64,000 nucleotides of DNA, from NCBI GenBank assembly GCA_944548615.1, contig OX155972.1:2593625-2657624 (forward strand), read 5' to 3'. Both the position numbers and the translations under genes were made by a program. The notes beneath the pieces are model-generated. The model saw nothing but the letters and a program-made list of their open reading frames with translations. It was not told the DNA's origin and searched no databases. Shown in pieces: positions 1 through 11,253 of this stretch. Each line of letters begins with the position of its first letter. The first letter of the stretch is position 1. This stretch comes from Micropterix aruncella (lineage: Eukaryota; Arthropoda; Insecta; Lepidoptera; Micropterigidae).

Positions 1-3000
1 TTAGGGTTCGTTTTGAAACATGTGTTGCACATTTGAATGCGTTTTCTTACAATGTTTCGTGCAGACAGAATCCAAAATTGTTGCCGCAGTAACGACATCA
101 ATAAATGAGGACCAGTGTGCATGTACCGACTGTGGTAATAGTCTATAATTAGATTTACTACATGATCGCGCTTAGGAAGTAAAACTGGATGCTTACTTTC
201 CTCAGTCAGTTCAGCATTAGCCAGTCTACTACCTACTCGAAGTAGACCATCCTTTAAGTGAGGGTTGAGCTTGCGTATGGTGCTTGACGCTGGTTGGTTT
301 CTTTGTATGGTTTTAATATCTTCCGAAAAATGTACCGTTTGAACTGCCATTAAAATGCGAGACTCTGCAGCATCTAAATCAGAAACTGTCATTTTGGCCG
401 ATCTTGGTAACTTCTTTGTAAAGCGAAGTACATAGACAACTATATGGAGTAGTCTAGACCACGAAGAAACCCGTTTGGCCAATGTGTACATTAATGGTTC
501 TTCAGCTGATATTGTACTTAACACCACTGTTTTTTCCTCAGGAACTGCTACCTGCTTGTCGTGAGTAAATGGTTGGATAGGCCCAACACTTGAATCTGAC
601 TGGAGCCATGGAGGCCCATGTAGCCAGAGCGGGTGATCAATTAGTTGAGAAGGTAATAAGCCCCTGCTCAAACAATCGCTAGGGTTTTCATTACCTGATA
701 TATGGTAAAATTTGGATGCGGGGAGGTTATCATGAATTTTTGCGACTCGGTTTGACACAAAGGTGTGCCACCGATGCGGGGATGAATGAATCCAACTTAG
801 AGCGACGGTAGAGTCAGAGAGAGCGAATATATTTTCAAGTCGATAACGCGGATTGTACGTATCGACAACTACCTTTAACAATTTTGAAAGTAAGAGAGCT
901 GCGCATAACTCCAGGCGTGCAAGAAATACAACCTTTAGTGGAGCGATTTTAGACTTTGCACAGACTATAGTGAGCTTGTTTGACCTGTGATCTGCGTAGG
1001 AAACATGTAAATAAACCACGCCTCCATAGGCCTTTTCACTTGCATCTCCAAATCCAATTAAAGTTAGGGTGACGTTTGATGTGACTCCTAAGTGTCGAGG
1101 TATTTCCAGGCGTTCTAACTCTGGTAATTCTGCTTGGAATTGTGACCATGCAGAAATGATGTTTTGAGGAGGCATATCGTCCCAGTCCAATTTTAGAAGC
1201 CATAAAGTTTTGATTAGCAGCTTTGCGTATAATATAACTGGTGCAACAAAACCCATGACGTCCCAAAGCTTGGCTACGCAAGATAAAATGTTGCGCTTTG
1301 TGCATTTAGTTATTTCAGGATTAACGACGAAAGTAAATACATCAGACGCAGGTAGCCAACGAAGACCCAGAATGTTTATAGAATTTTCTTCCTTAAAATC
1401 CACTGCTTGAGAAAGGCAGTGTTCCTCGGGGATTCTCTGTAGAAGTTCATGCGAATTGCTGGAAAATTTTACAAGGTCAAATCCCCCGGCCTTGAATAAT
1501 TTAATCAGCTGAGTTGACAACTCGATTGCGTCTGATGGTGTCATGACACTTGTGACTACATCGTCCATGTATATGTCTCGTGTCACTACTTCCGACGCTA
1601 GAGGAAAGCGGCTGCATTCGTCTGAGGCTAGGCGCCGTACAGTGCGAAGTGCCAGAAAGGGGCTGCATTTTAAGCCGAAACATACGCGGGTAAACTCGTA
1701 GGTAGTAAGAGGTTCATTTGGATTAAATCTATACAGGATGCGTTGAAATTTTCTATGTTCTGGCAGAATACCAACCTGCAAGTACATCTGTCGAACATCT
1801 GCATTAATTGCGATAGGAAATAAGCGGAAATTCAGGAGAATGTTGAACAAATTGAGTTGGAGATTTTCTCCTGCATATAAAATATCATTTACCGATACTG
1901 TGCTGGAAGTTTTGGCGCTAGCGTCCATTACTATCCGCAATTTTGTAGTGGTTTTATCTTCGCGAATAATTGCGTGATGCGGGATATAATAGCCGCAGTT
2001 TCCTAGGCCTTCCAGGACCTCGGAGAGGTAACTCTTATCTAAGTATTCCCGAATTGCTCCGTCGTATGTCTGACGCAACGATGGCGACGAGGCTAATTTT
2101 CTTTCGAGGGATAAGAATCGTCGGGTTGCGGTTTGTATAGAGTCCCCGAGTGTAGCAACATCGTCCTTAAATGGTAAAGCCACGGTATATCTCCCTGATG
2201 TGTCACGTGTCGTTGTGTTTGAGTATATTTCTTCACATTTGCGATCTGCCTGTGATAGAAGTTGTAATGTAGGGATTTCTTCTAGCTCCCAGAACTTTGC
2301 CATGAGACTCTCCATGGATATATTATTGACTGAACAGAAAGCGTAATTGTTTAATGAACAGCTGGAATTGGATATTGGGGCAGTCCCCATGATAATATAT
2401 CCCAGTTTTGTTTCAAGTGCGTGTGGTTGACCTACTGAGCCGAGTATCTTTCCCTGCAATAGGATCTCCGTAAATATCTGAACTCCGAGTATCATATCAA
2501 TGGGTTCAGGCGTGCCAAAGTTGTCATCAGCCAGCGGCAAATTCTGCAAGTAACTTAATGACGAAACATCAATTACCGCACTAGGCAGCTCGTCCGTAAT
2601 TCGGTCAACGATCAGCGGTTGAATGGTGAATTTTACGTCATTATTATGACGGGAACTTAAAGTAACACATGTAATCCCGTTTACCGGATGTGTCTTCCCC
2701 CCTATCCCTTTCACAAATGCATGATTGCGATTCGGTAGAGGATTTAGACCTAACCGTTTACAGCATGCATGGGTTATAAAGTTATTTTGGCTAGCACTGT
2801 CGATTAAAGCCCTGACAGAATATATCTGGCTCTTTGCGGTTATGGTGTTAAGACGAGCAGTGCCCAAAAGAATAACTTGATTTATGTTGGAGGTATGGCA
2901 CCTTGGCCCAACAGAAGACAATGTGCACAGTGCAACGTCCGTTGGTGAAGCTGAAGTTTCATAATTTTTCGCGGATGGTGTATTTTGGAAATGCAGCAGT

Positions 3001-3692
3001 GTGTGGTGTTTAAGGTTACACCGACGACACCTACTATCGGATTTACATGCGTGCGTAGCATGTTTTGCACTCAGGCAATTAACACAACATTTATGTTTTT
3101 TCACAAAATTAAAACGATTTTCGGGCGTTTCTTTTAAGAAATCGGCGCACTTATAAAGGACGTCGTGGTCATTTTTTTGACAGAATGAGCATATGTTTGG
3201 ATTTTGTTCGATACCAACAAATGCATGGGATGACTGACCTGAACGTTTGTACCCACTATTGTTCGGTTTATTTTGATTGCCTATAGGGCGCAAATTTGAC
3301 ACCCTGTTGATAGTAGTTCGCTGCAGAATTTTTGCTTTATCACGTATGAATGTGACAAACTCGTCATATTTAGGAATATCTGTCTTTCTTATAGACATTT
3401 CGAATTCCTGTGCGGTTTCCCGGTCGAGTTTTTTCATGCCAATATGAATTAACAGAAACTCGGTTAAATCCGGTATTTTGAGTTGTTTTAATGCAGAAAT
3501 ACAACTTGAAAATTGATCAATAAATGACTCAAGATTATTCGAAGTTGATTGGGTTATAGGCTTTAAATCCAGAAGCATGTCGCAATATGCTGTTCCAGTA
3601 CCACGTACATCTTGGTATTTAGTTACCAATGTATTCCAAATTATGGAGTAATTCTCTGCTGCGGGCGTAATGCCGGCAAAGACTGCGCTTTG
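1..3692 (-). CDS. BEL/Pao Gag-Pol, uninterrupted frame, runs off left edge
   Basis: Reading the minus strand in the frame whose codons begin at positions congruent to 2 modulo 3, I checked every triplet from 3692 down to 1 and found no stop, about 1,230 codons. In order it holds: capsid C-terminus; zinc knuckles near 3190-3020 ('CSFCQKNDHDVLYKC', 'CVNCLSAKHATHAC'); an aspartic protease with D-S-A at about 2801; reverse transcriptase with YMDD at 1571-1560; RNase H motif GFGDAS near 1052-1039; and the integrase HHCC zinc finger at about 140-10 ('MHTGPHLL', then CNTC). The integrase catalytic core lies outside the window. Apart from the frameshift upstream at about 3686, the coding region looks intact, so the element is young. 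Confidence 0.9.
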
Positions 3693-4171
3693 TCAGTTAA
3701 TTTTCCTACTAAGTACTGAATTTTCTGAGAGTCTGACAATTCCGAATTTTCGTGGATAGACGTACGGAAAACCTCATAGAATACAGGCCAGTTCTGAAAG
3801 TTACCGTTGAATGACGGCAGCTCCAAGCGTGGTAATTTTGAAATATTGGAATTTTGCATGTGTGTGGTTTTTTTATTTATTGTTTCTTTTTTACGTTGAA
3901 TGATACCGTATAGCTCTTCGAACGCGATGCATGGTTCAAAATTGGGCTCAAACTCTGGATTTAAATCCAATTTTAAAGAATTTATATTTTCTATCAATAT
4001 GTCGAATTTATGATGTAACTCTGGCAACGTCGTTACATCCGCTAAAAACGATTCTCGCGAAATATCATCTGTAATATTTTTAGATTTATCGTATACTCTT
4101 TGCAAACGCAAGAAGTAGGATTGACGTTTAGACTCTAATAATTTCAACTGATTTTCTATTTTCGGAGGCAT
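3641..4171 (-). CDS. BEL/Pao Gag, N-terminal part, frameshifted
   Basis: This is a 176-codon ORF starting at ATG 4171-4169. It shows the DUF1759-type capsid region of Pao elements ('LPRLELPSFNGNFQNW' near residues 113-128, then 'KIQYLVGKLTDKAQS'). After KAQ the expected capsid continuation ('VFAGITPAAENYS') is found in the neighbouring frame, so the last dozen residues here are out of frame and the stop at 3643-3641 is artefactual. One G is shared between the two frames at about 3686, so a one-base loss restores continuity. The break lies inside the capsid domain, not at a gag-pol border. A mutation or assembly error is therefore more likely than programmed frameshifting. Confidence 0.85.
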   Translation of the reverse strand: MPPKIENQLKLLESKRQSYFLRLQRVYDKSKNITDDISRESFLADVTTLPELHHKFDILIENINSLKLDLNPEFEPNFEPCIAFEELYGIIQRKKETINKKTTHMQNSNISKLPRLELPSFNGNFQNWPVFYEVFRTSIHENSELSDSQKIQYLVGKLTDKAQSLPALRPQQRITP

Positions 4172-4319
4172 TTTGATTATAATTAAATGAAATAAATTGA
4201 ATTGTTGTTGTATTATTTTTCTTTTGTTTAGTATTTTACGTAATGTAAGTAATTAATTAACACACAACAGGGTGAACTGGCGAAAATATGCGAATAGATT
4301 AATGAAATGCGAAAAAAAT

Positions 4320-4472
4320 ATATGCGAAAAAACTATGCGAAAAAAAGGCCAAAGAGACCTAAAATACGATATATTTAAATTTAATTTGAATGATTCACAT
4401 CCGGGCCAAAGTGACCCCAAACATGGTTTATTAAAATTTACTTTGAATGATTCAAATCCGGCCGAAGTGACC
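4320..4472 (-). repeat. Repeated PBS-like units in retrotransposon leader
   Basis: Three degenerate units end at 4472, 4416 and 4359, a spacing of about 57 bp. On the plus strand each ends in GGCC(G/A)AAG(T/A)GACC, and the first two carry an upstream TTGAATGATTCA(A/C)ATCC. The unit therefore includes the primer-binding site itself. A short run of ATGCGAAAA repeats follows at lower coordinates. Confidence 0.6.
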
Positions 4473-4473
4473 A
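4446..4473 (-). other. Primer-binding site of left BEL/Pao element, tRNA-Tyr-like
   Basis: On the minus strand TGGTCACTTCGGCCGGAT starts 5 nt after the predicted LTR end (CA at 4480-4479). It resembles the complement of the tRNA-Tyr 3' end (TGGTCCTTCGAGCCGGAT) with one insertion and one deletion. The other BEL/Pao element here has a similar site in the same position. Confidence 0.55.
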
Positions 4474-4478
4474 ACTTA

Positions 4479-5033
4479 TGATGATGCGGGTACCTAGAGG
4501 TCTGGTCTCGTTACTCAGAAGAGCACTCTAGGCGGTTTATGATTTTGCGTGAGATCCGTGTGAGTTTGCTAGCTTGAAGGACCACCTGGTGTACCTTAGT
4601 ACCCAGGAGCGGATATTTAAAGTGGAAAGACAGGATGTCGGTACTTACGGTTTTGTTTGTTCCGTATGTGCTGCTGGACTGCACTGCTTCTCGTTTATCT
4701 GTCACTCACTGAGGTTTCACACGATTTGCGATGCGGGCTAATCAACACAAAGGTTTGTGTGATGCGATGCGGCGGTTTGCGACGAGAAAAAACGATAATC
4801 TCGTCTGTTGTTGCGGAGCGAATACATTCGACGACGCGCCTCGCCAAGTCAACAAATGTACTGTCCTACCCGTCGTTCCGACGGGGCGATCCGTAGCGCT
4901 GGGCGGCTCAGATCGGCGCGGGTCGCGACATGTTTAAACGTGTACCGACAATATTGATTGGAGCGGAAGAATTTATAAAAGGGATTGGATTAGACAAGTG
5001 ATTAGGAGGCGGAAAATTACGCTAATTCTCACA
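4479..5033 (-). repeat. Predicted 5' LTR of left BEL/Pao element
   Basis: The inner boundary is set by ...CATCA then TAAGT then the PBS at 4473, the same arrangement as in the complete element (CA, TAAG, PBS). The outer boundary is a guess at TGTGAG (minus strand) near 5033. A TATA-like TTTTATAAAT on the minus strand lies about 55 nt inside that end. No second LTR is visible for comparison. Confidence 0.45.
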
Positions 5034-5181
5034 CAAACCTCACTGGCGTGAACAAGTTGATTAAAACATTAGCCCAAGGCCCCACAAACGCACGGTCCGC
5101 CCTGCCCTCAATGCTCGAAACGCGACCACTTTCCGACATTTCGAGAATCGCTACTGTAGAAAAGACGCTTGAAAATCTTAC

Positions 5182-5292
5182 CTCCGTGGTTTTCTGTCTG
5201 CCACCAGTAAACCTATAGTACAGGCCGATCCCAGTAAATGATAGTAAGGTAAATAATATCACTCCATAATCTATCATCGAAAATACTGACAT
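5182..5292 (-). CDS. SLC5-type sodium/solute symporter, first coding exon
   Basis: The exon starts at ATG 5292-5290 and gives 37 residues: a short N-terminus, a hydrophobic first transmembrane helix ('YGVILFTLLSFTGIGLYY') and the family loop 'RFTGGRQKTTE'. The 'GIGLYY..TGG.Q.TT' pattern is characteristic of insect sodium-coupled multivitamin/monocarboxylate-type SLC5 carriers, which act in the plasma membrane. The exon ends in phase 0 at GAG, followed by a strong donor GTAAGA at 5181. Reading through the donor gives an 87-codon ORF, but similarity stops exactly at the junction. Later exons are not in the window; the intron contains the BEL/Pao element. Which SLC5 subgroup it is cannot be decided from 37 residues. 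Confidence 0.82.
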
Positions 5293-5997
5293 CTTAACTG
5301 CAAGCGACCACTACAATATAAATAACCGCTGTTTAATATTGCGTATACGTACGAAATACCTTTGCTCAAATTTAAATGGTAATTTTATCGCTTTATGACA
5401 AAGCAATGCAAATTGAAAATGGCTCAATGGAGTAAATGTGATTCTTGAATATGTATTATTCTTGGCAACATTCTATGTATAAACCTGCTTTTCCTGTTAT
5501 ACGAGGGCTACACTAAAGGATCCGGAATAAAAAAGAAATATTGTTTTTGCTCAAAAGATTATCCGAGCATTACGCCACGACGTTTTGTAGACAAACGCCG
5601 AAACTATAAATAAAAAAATAAAAAAAACAACAAAAAAACTATACTTACAATTATTGATGAATCAGGGGGTAGGTTATCGGGGAAAAAAATGCTACTCGCT
5701 TTGCCAAAGCGGTTAATTACTACAAAAAAAAACACCAAATTCGTTTGTCAATCCATGTATTGTTCCTCCGGTCCGTCCAATACGAAAAAGGCAGTTCTCA
5801 CCACTGCCCCGAAATTCGTTTACAAACAATGTGAATTCGAGCTCAAACAGCAGACTGAGGTTACGCCGTGTTCACCGGGTGTTTTGCTTACGAGCCAGGC
5901 AACTATATACAGAATGGTATAACTGCAGTATAGGAACCTCTTCTGGGTTGTTAAACGTGATTTTTAAACGTGACCGGACTATATTCGCCACGCAGAT
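5293..5997. other. Upstream region of SLC5 exon, no gene recognised
   Basis: AT-rich DNA upstream of the SLC5 start codon. Short open frames around 5689-6013 have A-rich, low-complexity composition and resemble nothing known to me. The gene's promoter or a 5' UTR exon could lie here, but no specific site can be defended. Confidence 0.4.
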
Positions 5998-7231
5998 TCC
6001 GAATCTGCAATAATCTTATGTGGCTTTCAATAAATAAGCGAGATATAGGCATTTAAAGTTTGCATACTAAACGTCATCAAAACGGCCATATTGTTTCAGA
6101 ACTAGTGTGAAAATAGTCGATATATCGCGAGATCTCTAATATCGATAACAAATCGCGATAATACAAAAATGATGGCATGGTAGTGAAAAAACATGCGTAA
6201 TATTTTAAAAAATGAGACTATTTTCGAGGTTTTTTTCAATGACTTTGCGCTTTGATAACAAAAGGTATCCTGAAACAATAGAAAATTCCTAAATACTTAT
6301 TTGAATATCAACGCAAGTAAAAATATTTTTTCGAATTTCGCGCGAAATTCGAAAAAAATTTTTTGCCTGCAGCGCTATTGATGTTAACATGACAATGTGT
6401 TAGCGATATTTTGTTTTTTTTCGAGGTTTTTACAAAATGACTTTGGTGATAATGACAAAAGGTAACCTGAAACAAACGTCAATGTCAAATTAACACCGCA
6501 GGCTAAAAGTTTTTTTTGAAATTCGCGCGAAATTGGAAAAAAAAATTGCCTGCCGCGCTATTGATGTTCACTAACAATGTGTTAGTGATAATTCGGATTT
6601 TTTTGGAGGTTTTTACTAAATGACACAAGGTAACCTGAACTAAATTAAATTTCTTCAATATTAAATTAACACCATGTTTCATCTAAAACAATTGGACAAT
6701 TTTCGAAATGTATATCGAAATATATACCAAGTTTTTATGAAATGACTTGGTGTATTGATGACTAAAGGTAACCTGAAACAAACGACATATCAGGATATAT
6801 TCTGTCATCAATATGCAGTCATTGAAAAAACATCGAAAAAAGTGCCCTTTTTTTAAGTTTCGCGAAAATATGTATTTTTCCAATCGTTTTTTTTTCAAAA
6901 TATTTTGATTAATCTAAAAACTCTGCAAATTGTCATAATTTATGTATTATCGCTAATTGTTATCGATATTATGATAAGACTCGAATGTGTCCAACACGGT
7001 ATGTACAAACAAAATGCCCGCATCTTTCTTGACATTGGGATGAAAAATTTGAACGCCTATATCTCGCGTATTTATTAAGATCGAATAAAGATTATGGAAG
7101 ATTTGGAATCAGCGTGCTGAATTTTATTTTGGCCTATTTTGGCCTATTTGTTTACATATAAAATTTAAACTTTGAATGCCTATATCTCGCTTATTTATAG
7201 CGACAGACACAATATTCTTCCAGATTTAGGA
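5998..7231. repeat. Long inverted-repeat element with internal degenerate repeats
   Basis: The left end (5998-6062) and right end (about 7160-7231) are imperfect inverted copies sharing AATAAGCGAGATATAGGCAT. A second right-end copy lies at about 7040-7115. Inside are four degenerate units containing GAGGTTTTT...ATGACTT...AAAGGTAACCTGAAACAA, near 6225, 6421, 6604 and 6729. No transposase is visible, so it is probably a non-autonomous DNA transposon. Confidence 0.55.
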
Positions 7232-7372
7232 AATAATCTATTAGTCTATATTATTTTTTGAGAGAGGTTTCTATACTGTAGTTATTCCCTTATTCAAAGT
7301 GCTTGAAATTGCGGCTATAAGGGAAAAAAACACATGGGGACTTTGCCGTGGAATGTCAATCTGCTTCATTAA

Positions 7373-7716
7373 AATAACGACAGCAACCCCTACCTATATC
7401 CTAGTTATATCGCTACACTATTACATTATGTAGTTTTTTTATAATTTTATAAAAAATGTAATTTTATAATTTTATAATTTATAATTTAATTTAATAAAAC
7501 CAAAGGGAGCAAGTCCCTCCCAAAGGAAGCAAGTGCCAAGTCCCAATAACGACAGCAACCCCTACCTATATCCTAGTTATATCGCTACACTATTACATTA
7601 TGTAGTTTTTTTATAATTTTATAAAAAGTATAATTTTATAATTTTATAATTTATAATTTAATTTAATAAAACCAAAGGGAGCAAGTCCCTCCCAAAGGAA
7701 GCAAGTGCCAAGTCCC
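7373..7716 (+). repeat. 172-bp tandem duplication, two copies
   Basis: The units 7373-7544 and 7545-7716 are nearly identical. Each runs from AATAACGACAGCAACCCC through an AT-rich core to GCAAGTGCCAAGTCCC, with a 2-bp difference near the AATTTTATAAAAA run. Confidence 0.85.
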
Positions 7717-7826
7717 AACTCGTTTTTCCGTCACTGACTTTAGCAATAAAATGTTTCTGAAATATACTGAAATTTGGACTGAAAAAACTGAAGTCAGCAC
7801 AGCCGCGGATACAAATAAAACTCAAA

Positions 7827-7839
7827 GGGGGGGGGGGGG
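7827..7839 (+). repeat. Poly-G tract (13 nt)
   Basis: A run of 13 G on the plus strand. Homopolymers of this length are prone to sequencing error, so the exact length is unreliable. Confidence 0.9.
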
Positions 7840-7949
7840 CGTTAAGAGATATCTTGAGCTATAGATGTAATAATATATCATTAAGTTACATGCACAGGCT
7901 AACATGCTACCTACGCAAGTACAATTACTCGACTGACGAATACATTGCG

Positions 7950-8445
7950 TGTAGATGGATACTTAGAGGTGTCAACTACAATGGGCGAACCCGTCACCCC
8001 AGGAAGTTCAAACGATATTGATCGTTCTGTCTCCCGTGAGGTGAGCGTAGAGCACTTTGGAACGAAATAGTTCACTGTCTAGTTACGCCACTCCCCCTAA
8101 GAAGCCAACGCCTTGCCGCGAGACACTGGGTTTACACCCAGCGGGCGGCCTCGCGATTTTACATTTTTTCGGCCAGATTTCTCCGACTGGCTTCGGGGTC
8201 GAGGTCGCTTGCGCGGTCCTCTCCCTTAGGTAGCGGTGATACGGTGTCTACCGAATCTATCGCGGACCACGGCATCCTTTGCCCGGATGTTCACCCAGTA
8301 TCAGGTAGCCAATTGGTCGTTTCAGGAGCAGTTGCCGTAAGGTTAAGGCTAAGCATATGCTGAGACGCAGGTGACGCAGGACGGCATAACACAGATTTTG
8401 CAAGGCAGTGCAGTTGAGGCAGACATAGGCCACGAGCGTATTCAT
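7950..8445 (-). repeat. Dispersed repeat family X, minus copy
   Basis: Inverted copy of a family seen five more times in this window. Shared blocks on the minus strand include CCTTTGCCCGG with its complement, GGGAGAGGACCGCGCAAGCG and GGTGACGGGTTCGCCCATTG. No terminal repeats or ORF were found. The class is unknown. Confidence 0.7.
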
Positions 8446-8845
8446 GCGCGTTCTAGTTAGTACAATGAATAGACAGTTTTCGAGTTGACGAGTAAAATGA
8501 CTTAGTCAGAGTCTGATTATGAAATTATTGAGTTTTTGATACTTTACAGTTTGTCAAAGCGTAAAAAAACTATTTGTAAAAGTGGTTATCTGAAAAAACG
8601 CTCTACTAATAGAGAATGTGTACTCTCGTGAGAGTTATCTGACAAACCTGGGTATAGGGTACCAAGGTTCAACACTAACTATGGTTCCAATTCGTTATTG
8701 CCGCGCGTTATGCATTTCACAATGTATGCTTTAACGATATTGACAATTATTTAACCATCAGAATAGTCAATCCTTTGTTTACGTTTACTATTGTTTACTA
8801 AGGAGGTACGTGAAAAGCTGATTATCAGATCGGATTGAATTAGCA

Positions 8846-9000
8846 TGCACAAGCACTCACAAGCACATTCGCACTACAGATACAAACACCCACACACACA
8901 TACATACACGCACACACACATACAAACACACACATGCACACACTCACACATACACGCTCTCCATCACACAAACACACACTAACATCCATACACTCGCACA
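8846..9000 (+). repeat. CA-rich imperfect microsatellite
   Basis: About 150 bp of ACACAC/ATACACAC/ACACGC repeats with interruptions. It lies 100 bp left of the assembly gap. Confidence 0.85.
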
Positions 9001-9102
9001 TAGCGATTTTAACTGTTACTTTTAAATTATTTTTGGGTTTATTTATATTGTATTGTTTAGCATATTTTGTAATCCTTATATAGCAAATAATTTAAAACAT
9101 CA

Positions 9103-9302
9103 NNNNNNNNNNNNNNNNNNNNNNNNNNNNNNNNNNNNNNNNNNNNNNNNNNNNNNNNNNNNNNNNNNNNNNNNNNNNNNNNNNNNNNNNNNNNNNNNNN
9201 NNNNNNNNNNNNNNNNNNNNNNNNNNNNNNNNNNNNNNNNNNNNNNNNNNNNNNNNNNNNNNNNNNNNNNNNNNNNNNNNNNNNNNNNNNNNNNNNNNNN
9301 NN
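9103..9302. other. Assembly gap, 200 N
   Basis: Exactly 200 unresolved bases, which suggests a placeholder rather than a measured length. Open frames drawn across it are meaningless. Confidence 1.
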
Positions 9303-9993
9303 CCAAAGAATCTTAGGTCCCTCGATTCATCATCATTATCGACGACAGCTACAGCCCAAAACTACACATCTACCCACCGCTGTACAAAAAGTGGATAGGT
9401 ATAATAATCTAAAAGTGTGTACTTTGCTTGTTATAAGGAGTAAAAAGTTAAGAATAACATTGCAATATATAATGATAACATACTACGCTAAACGGAGCTA
9501 GTACAGTGCGACAATTCACTGAGGCTGTAATTCCCCGAGATAGTACACACAAAAACTATAAATAGTCAGCTACGCATTGGTGTTACGAGAACAGTTCAAA
9601 ATTAGTCTCTAATAGTAGTACACTTAAGATCTAACAAAATAACGAATAACGAAATCGGCTTTTGAATTTGAATGCGTTTGAAGATATTTGATTCGAGTGT
9701 CAAAATATGTATGTCGAGTGACATTGTTGAAATTATTTGAGAGTTTATATTATTGTTGAGCTACAGAAAGCTTACAAGGAAGCTATTCCGAGCAAAACGT
9801 CACCTGACTTCTAACAAAAAAGGAGAGATATCGAGTGTCAGAATATTAGAATACGAGTCTGATCTTGTTTGCAATAAATTCATCGCTCAATATCACACCA
9901 TATTAAAACCCATTTTTTAATTTCATTATATAGCAAATGAGGACACCAGGGGAAGGACGATGAATGTACCATTTTTCTTCATTTTAAACTGAG
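9303..9993. other. No gene seen between gap and BEL/Pao element
   Basis: AT-rich sequence without a convincing ORF or repeat. The last five bases (CTGAG, 9989-9993) are the left target-site duplication of the following element. Confidence 0.6.
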
Positions 9994-11249
9994 TGGATGA
10001 TTTACATAATAAAACTCCGCGATTAGTTAGATATTAAAAATAAAGTTAAAAATAGGTTAACCTGTCGGAAGCCAGTCGTGCTATAAATAAATTTTACAGA
10101 TTTTAAATAAATACCAGATAATTCGTCCAATAAAGAAACTTCAAACGGCGTGGAGGCCACCCCGAGATTAAAATATGGTTAATATATTACATACTCGAAT
10201 GGGGCAAGGCCGGGGTTCTGAGAAAGGGATGAGGGTTCAGAAATTACGACGGCCGAGGGTCTAACAGTGGCATAATAACAATAGACCAAGGAAGCCATTC
10301 ATCAGCTGGTAAACTGTCTCGTCCGCCTGGAAAAAGGAAAAAAAAAGGTCCGTCTAGAAACAAGAGCCGTAAATTATTGGCGGCAGCGGAGGGGTAGGTG
10401 CTCTGGGGTGGTCTTTAAAAGGGCCATAATCAAAAACCAAAATATGCGATTGAAGCGCTATAAAAGTATTGTGTCTCCCACTCGAGTACATGAGAAAGCG
10501 ACGGACCCTTCATATAACATATTTTATAAATAAAATTAACGCTAGAATAAGTCTATGTTAAAACTTGCCTGTACAATTTAAATTAAAATGTTTCTCGCTC
10601 GTTATATGTAGCTGATATTATCTTTATAGTTATTTTAGACAGTTGATAGAACCTAGCATATTATGTTTGAATTTGAAATATTAAGATTTTCTGAAAACAC
10701 ATTTAAGCCTAAGTTTCACACGCCCTCGTGTCTTCGAAGGGGCGTGGTATGTATTTTTTTGTTGCTAGCCGGTGCCGAGTATAGCCAATCCCGGACCAAG
10801 GGGCATAGACGAGTTGGTCAGCTGTTTTTTGACGCTGAACTCGTCAGTCAGTCAGTAAGATTTTGAGAGCGCCGCAAATAGGTGGCCGATCGGAAAACTG
10901 TCTTAGCTCGTATAAAATAGACATTCATATTAACTCTGGGCAATAATGTTGGAAATGTGTTCAGTCGTGTATCGAGATTGATGTGTACGTGTACCTTGAA
11001 TCAAATAAAGACATTAAAATTCAGTGCAAGGTTTCGTCAATCACCTGCTCTCCTAATCACCATCATCCTCATCTCCAGGGGAAAATCGCAGTTTCGACTC
11101 AGGATATCGAAGAAGAACTAAGGCGTGAGTAATTATTGTACAGTCCACTAATTATTAATCAAAGGAGTCTCACGCCCTCTCCGCAACGAGCGGAGATGAA
11201 ATAATGGTCGTTCCGGTCATTCAGCGAGAGGTCTGATCGGATCTGACCA
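9994..11249 (+). repeat. 5' LTR of complete BEL/Pao element
   Basis: 1,256 bp, TGGATG...TGACCA. Promoter candidates are TATAAAAG at 10459-10466 and, more plausibly, the box in CTCGTATAAAATAG near 10909-10918, with a TCAGT initiator about 45 nt downstream. The polyadenylation signal AATAAA is at 11004-11009. The 67-codon open frame at 10663 recurs in the 3' LTR and is not regarded as a gene. Confidence 0.96.
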
Positions 11250-11253
11250 TAAG

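Larger units (their letters stand above)
1..5033 (-). mobile_element. BEL/Pao LTR retrotransposon, 3' part outside window
   Basis: The element runs right to left: predicted 5' LTR (about 5033-4479), primer-binding site at 4473, leader with repeats, gag start at 4171, then protease, reverse transcriptase, RNase H and the start of integrase at the window edge. It sits about 150 bp downstream of an SLC5 first exon on the same strand, so it occupies that gene's intron 1. The outer LTR boundary (5033) is inferred from a CTCACA end only. The 3' LTR and target duplication are not visible, so completeness cannot be judged. Confidence 0.88.

Noticed and set aside
3641..3700. Programmed -1 frameshift in the left BEL/Pao Gag
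   Set aside because: The break is inside the capsid domain and no convincing slippery heptamer is visible; mutation is simpler.
4960..5292. Whole 87-codon frame 5292-5029 as a complete small protein
   Set aside because: SLC5 similarity ends exactly at a consensus splice donor; the rest is intron read-through.
8846..9000. CRISPR-like spaced repeats
   Set aside because: Simple CA-rich microsatellite without regular repeat-spacer structure.
9053..9316. Frames across the N block
   Set aside because: Consist almost entirely of unresolved bases.
10663..10866. 67-codon frame repeated at 17652-17855
   Set aside because: It lies in both LTRs; repetition reflects LTR identity, not a gene.
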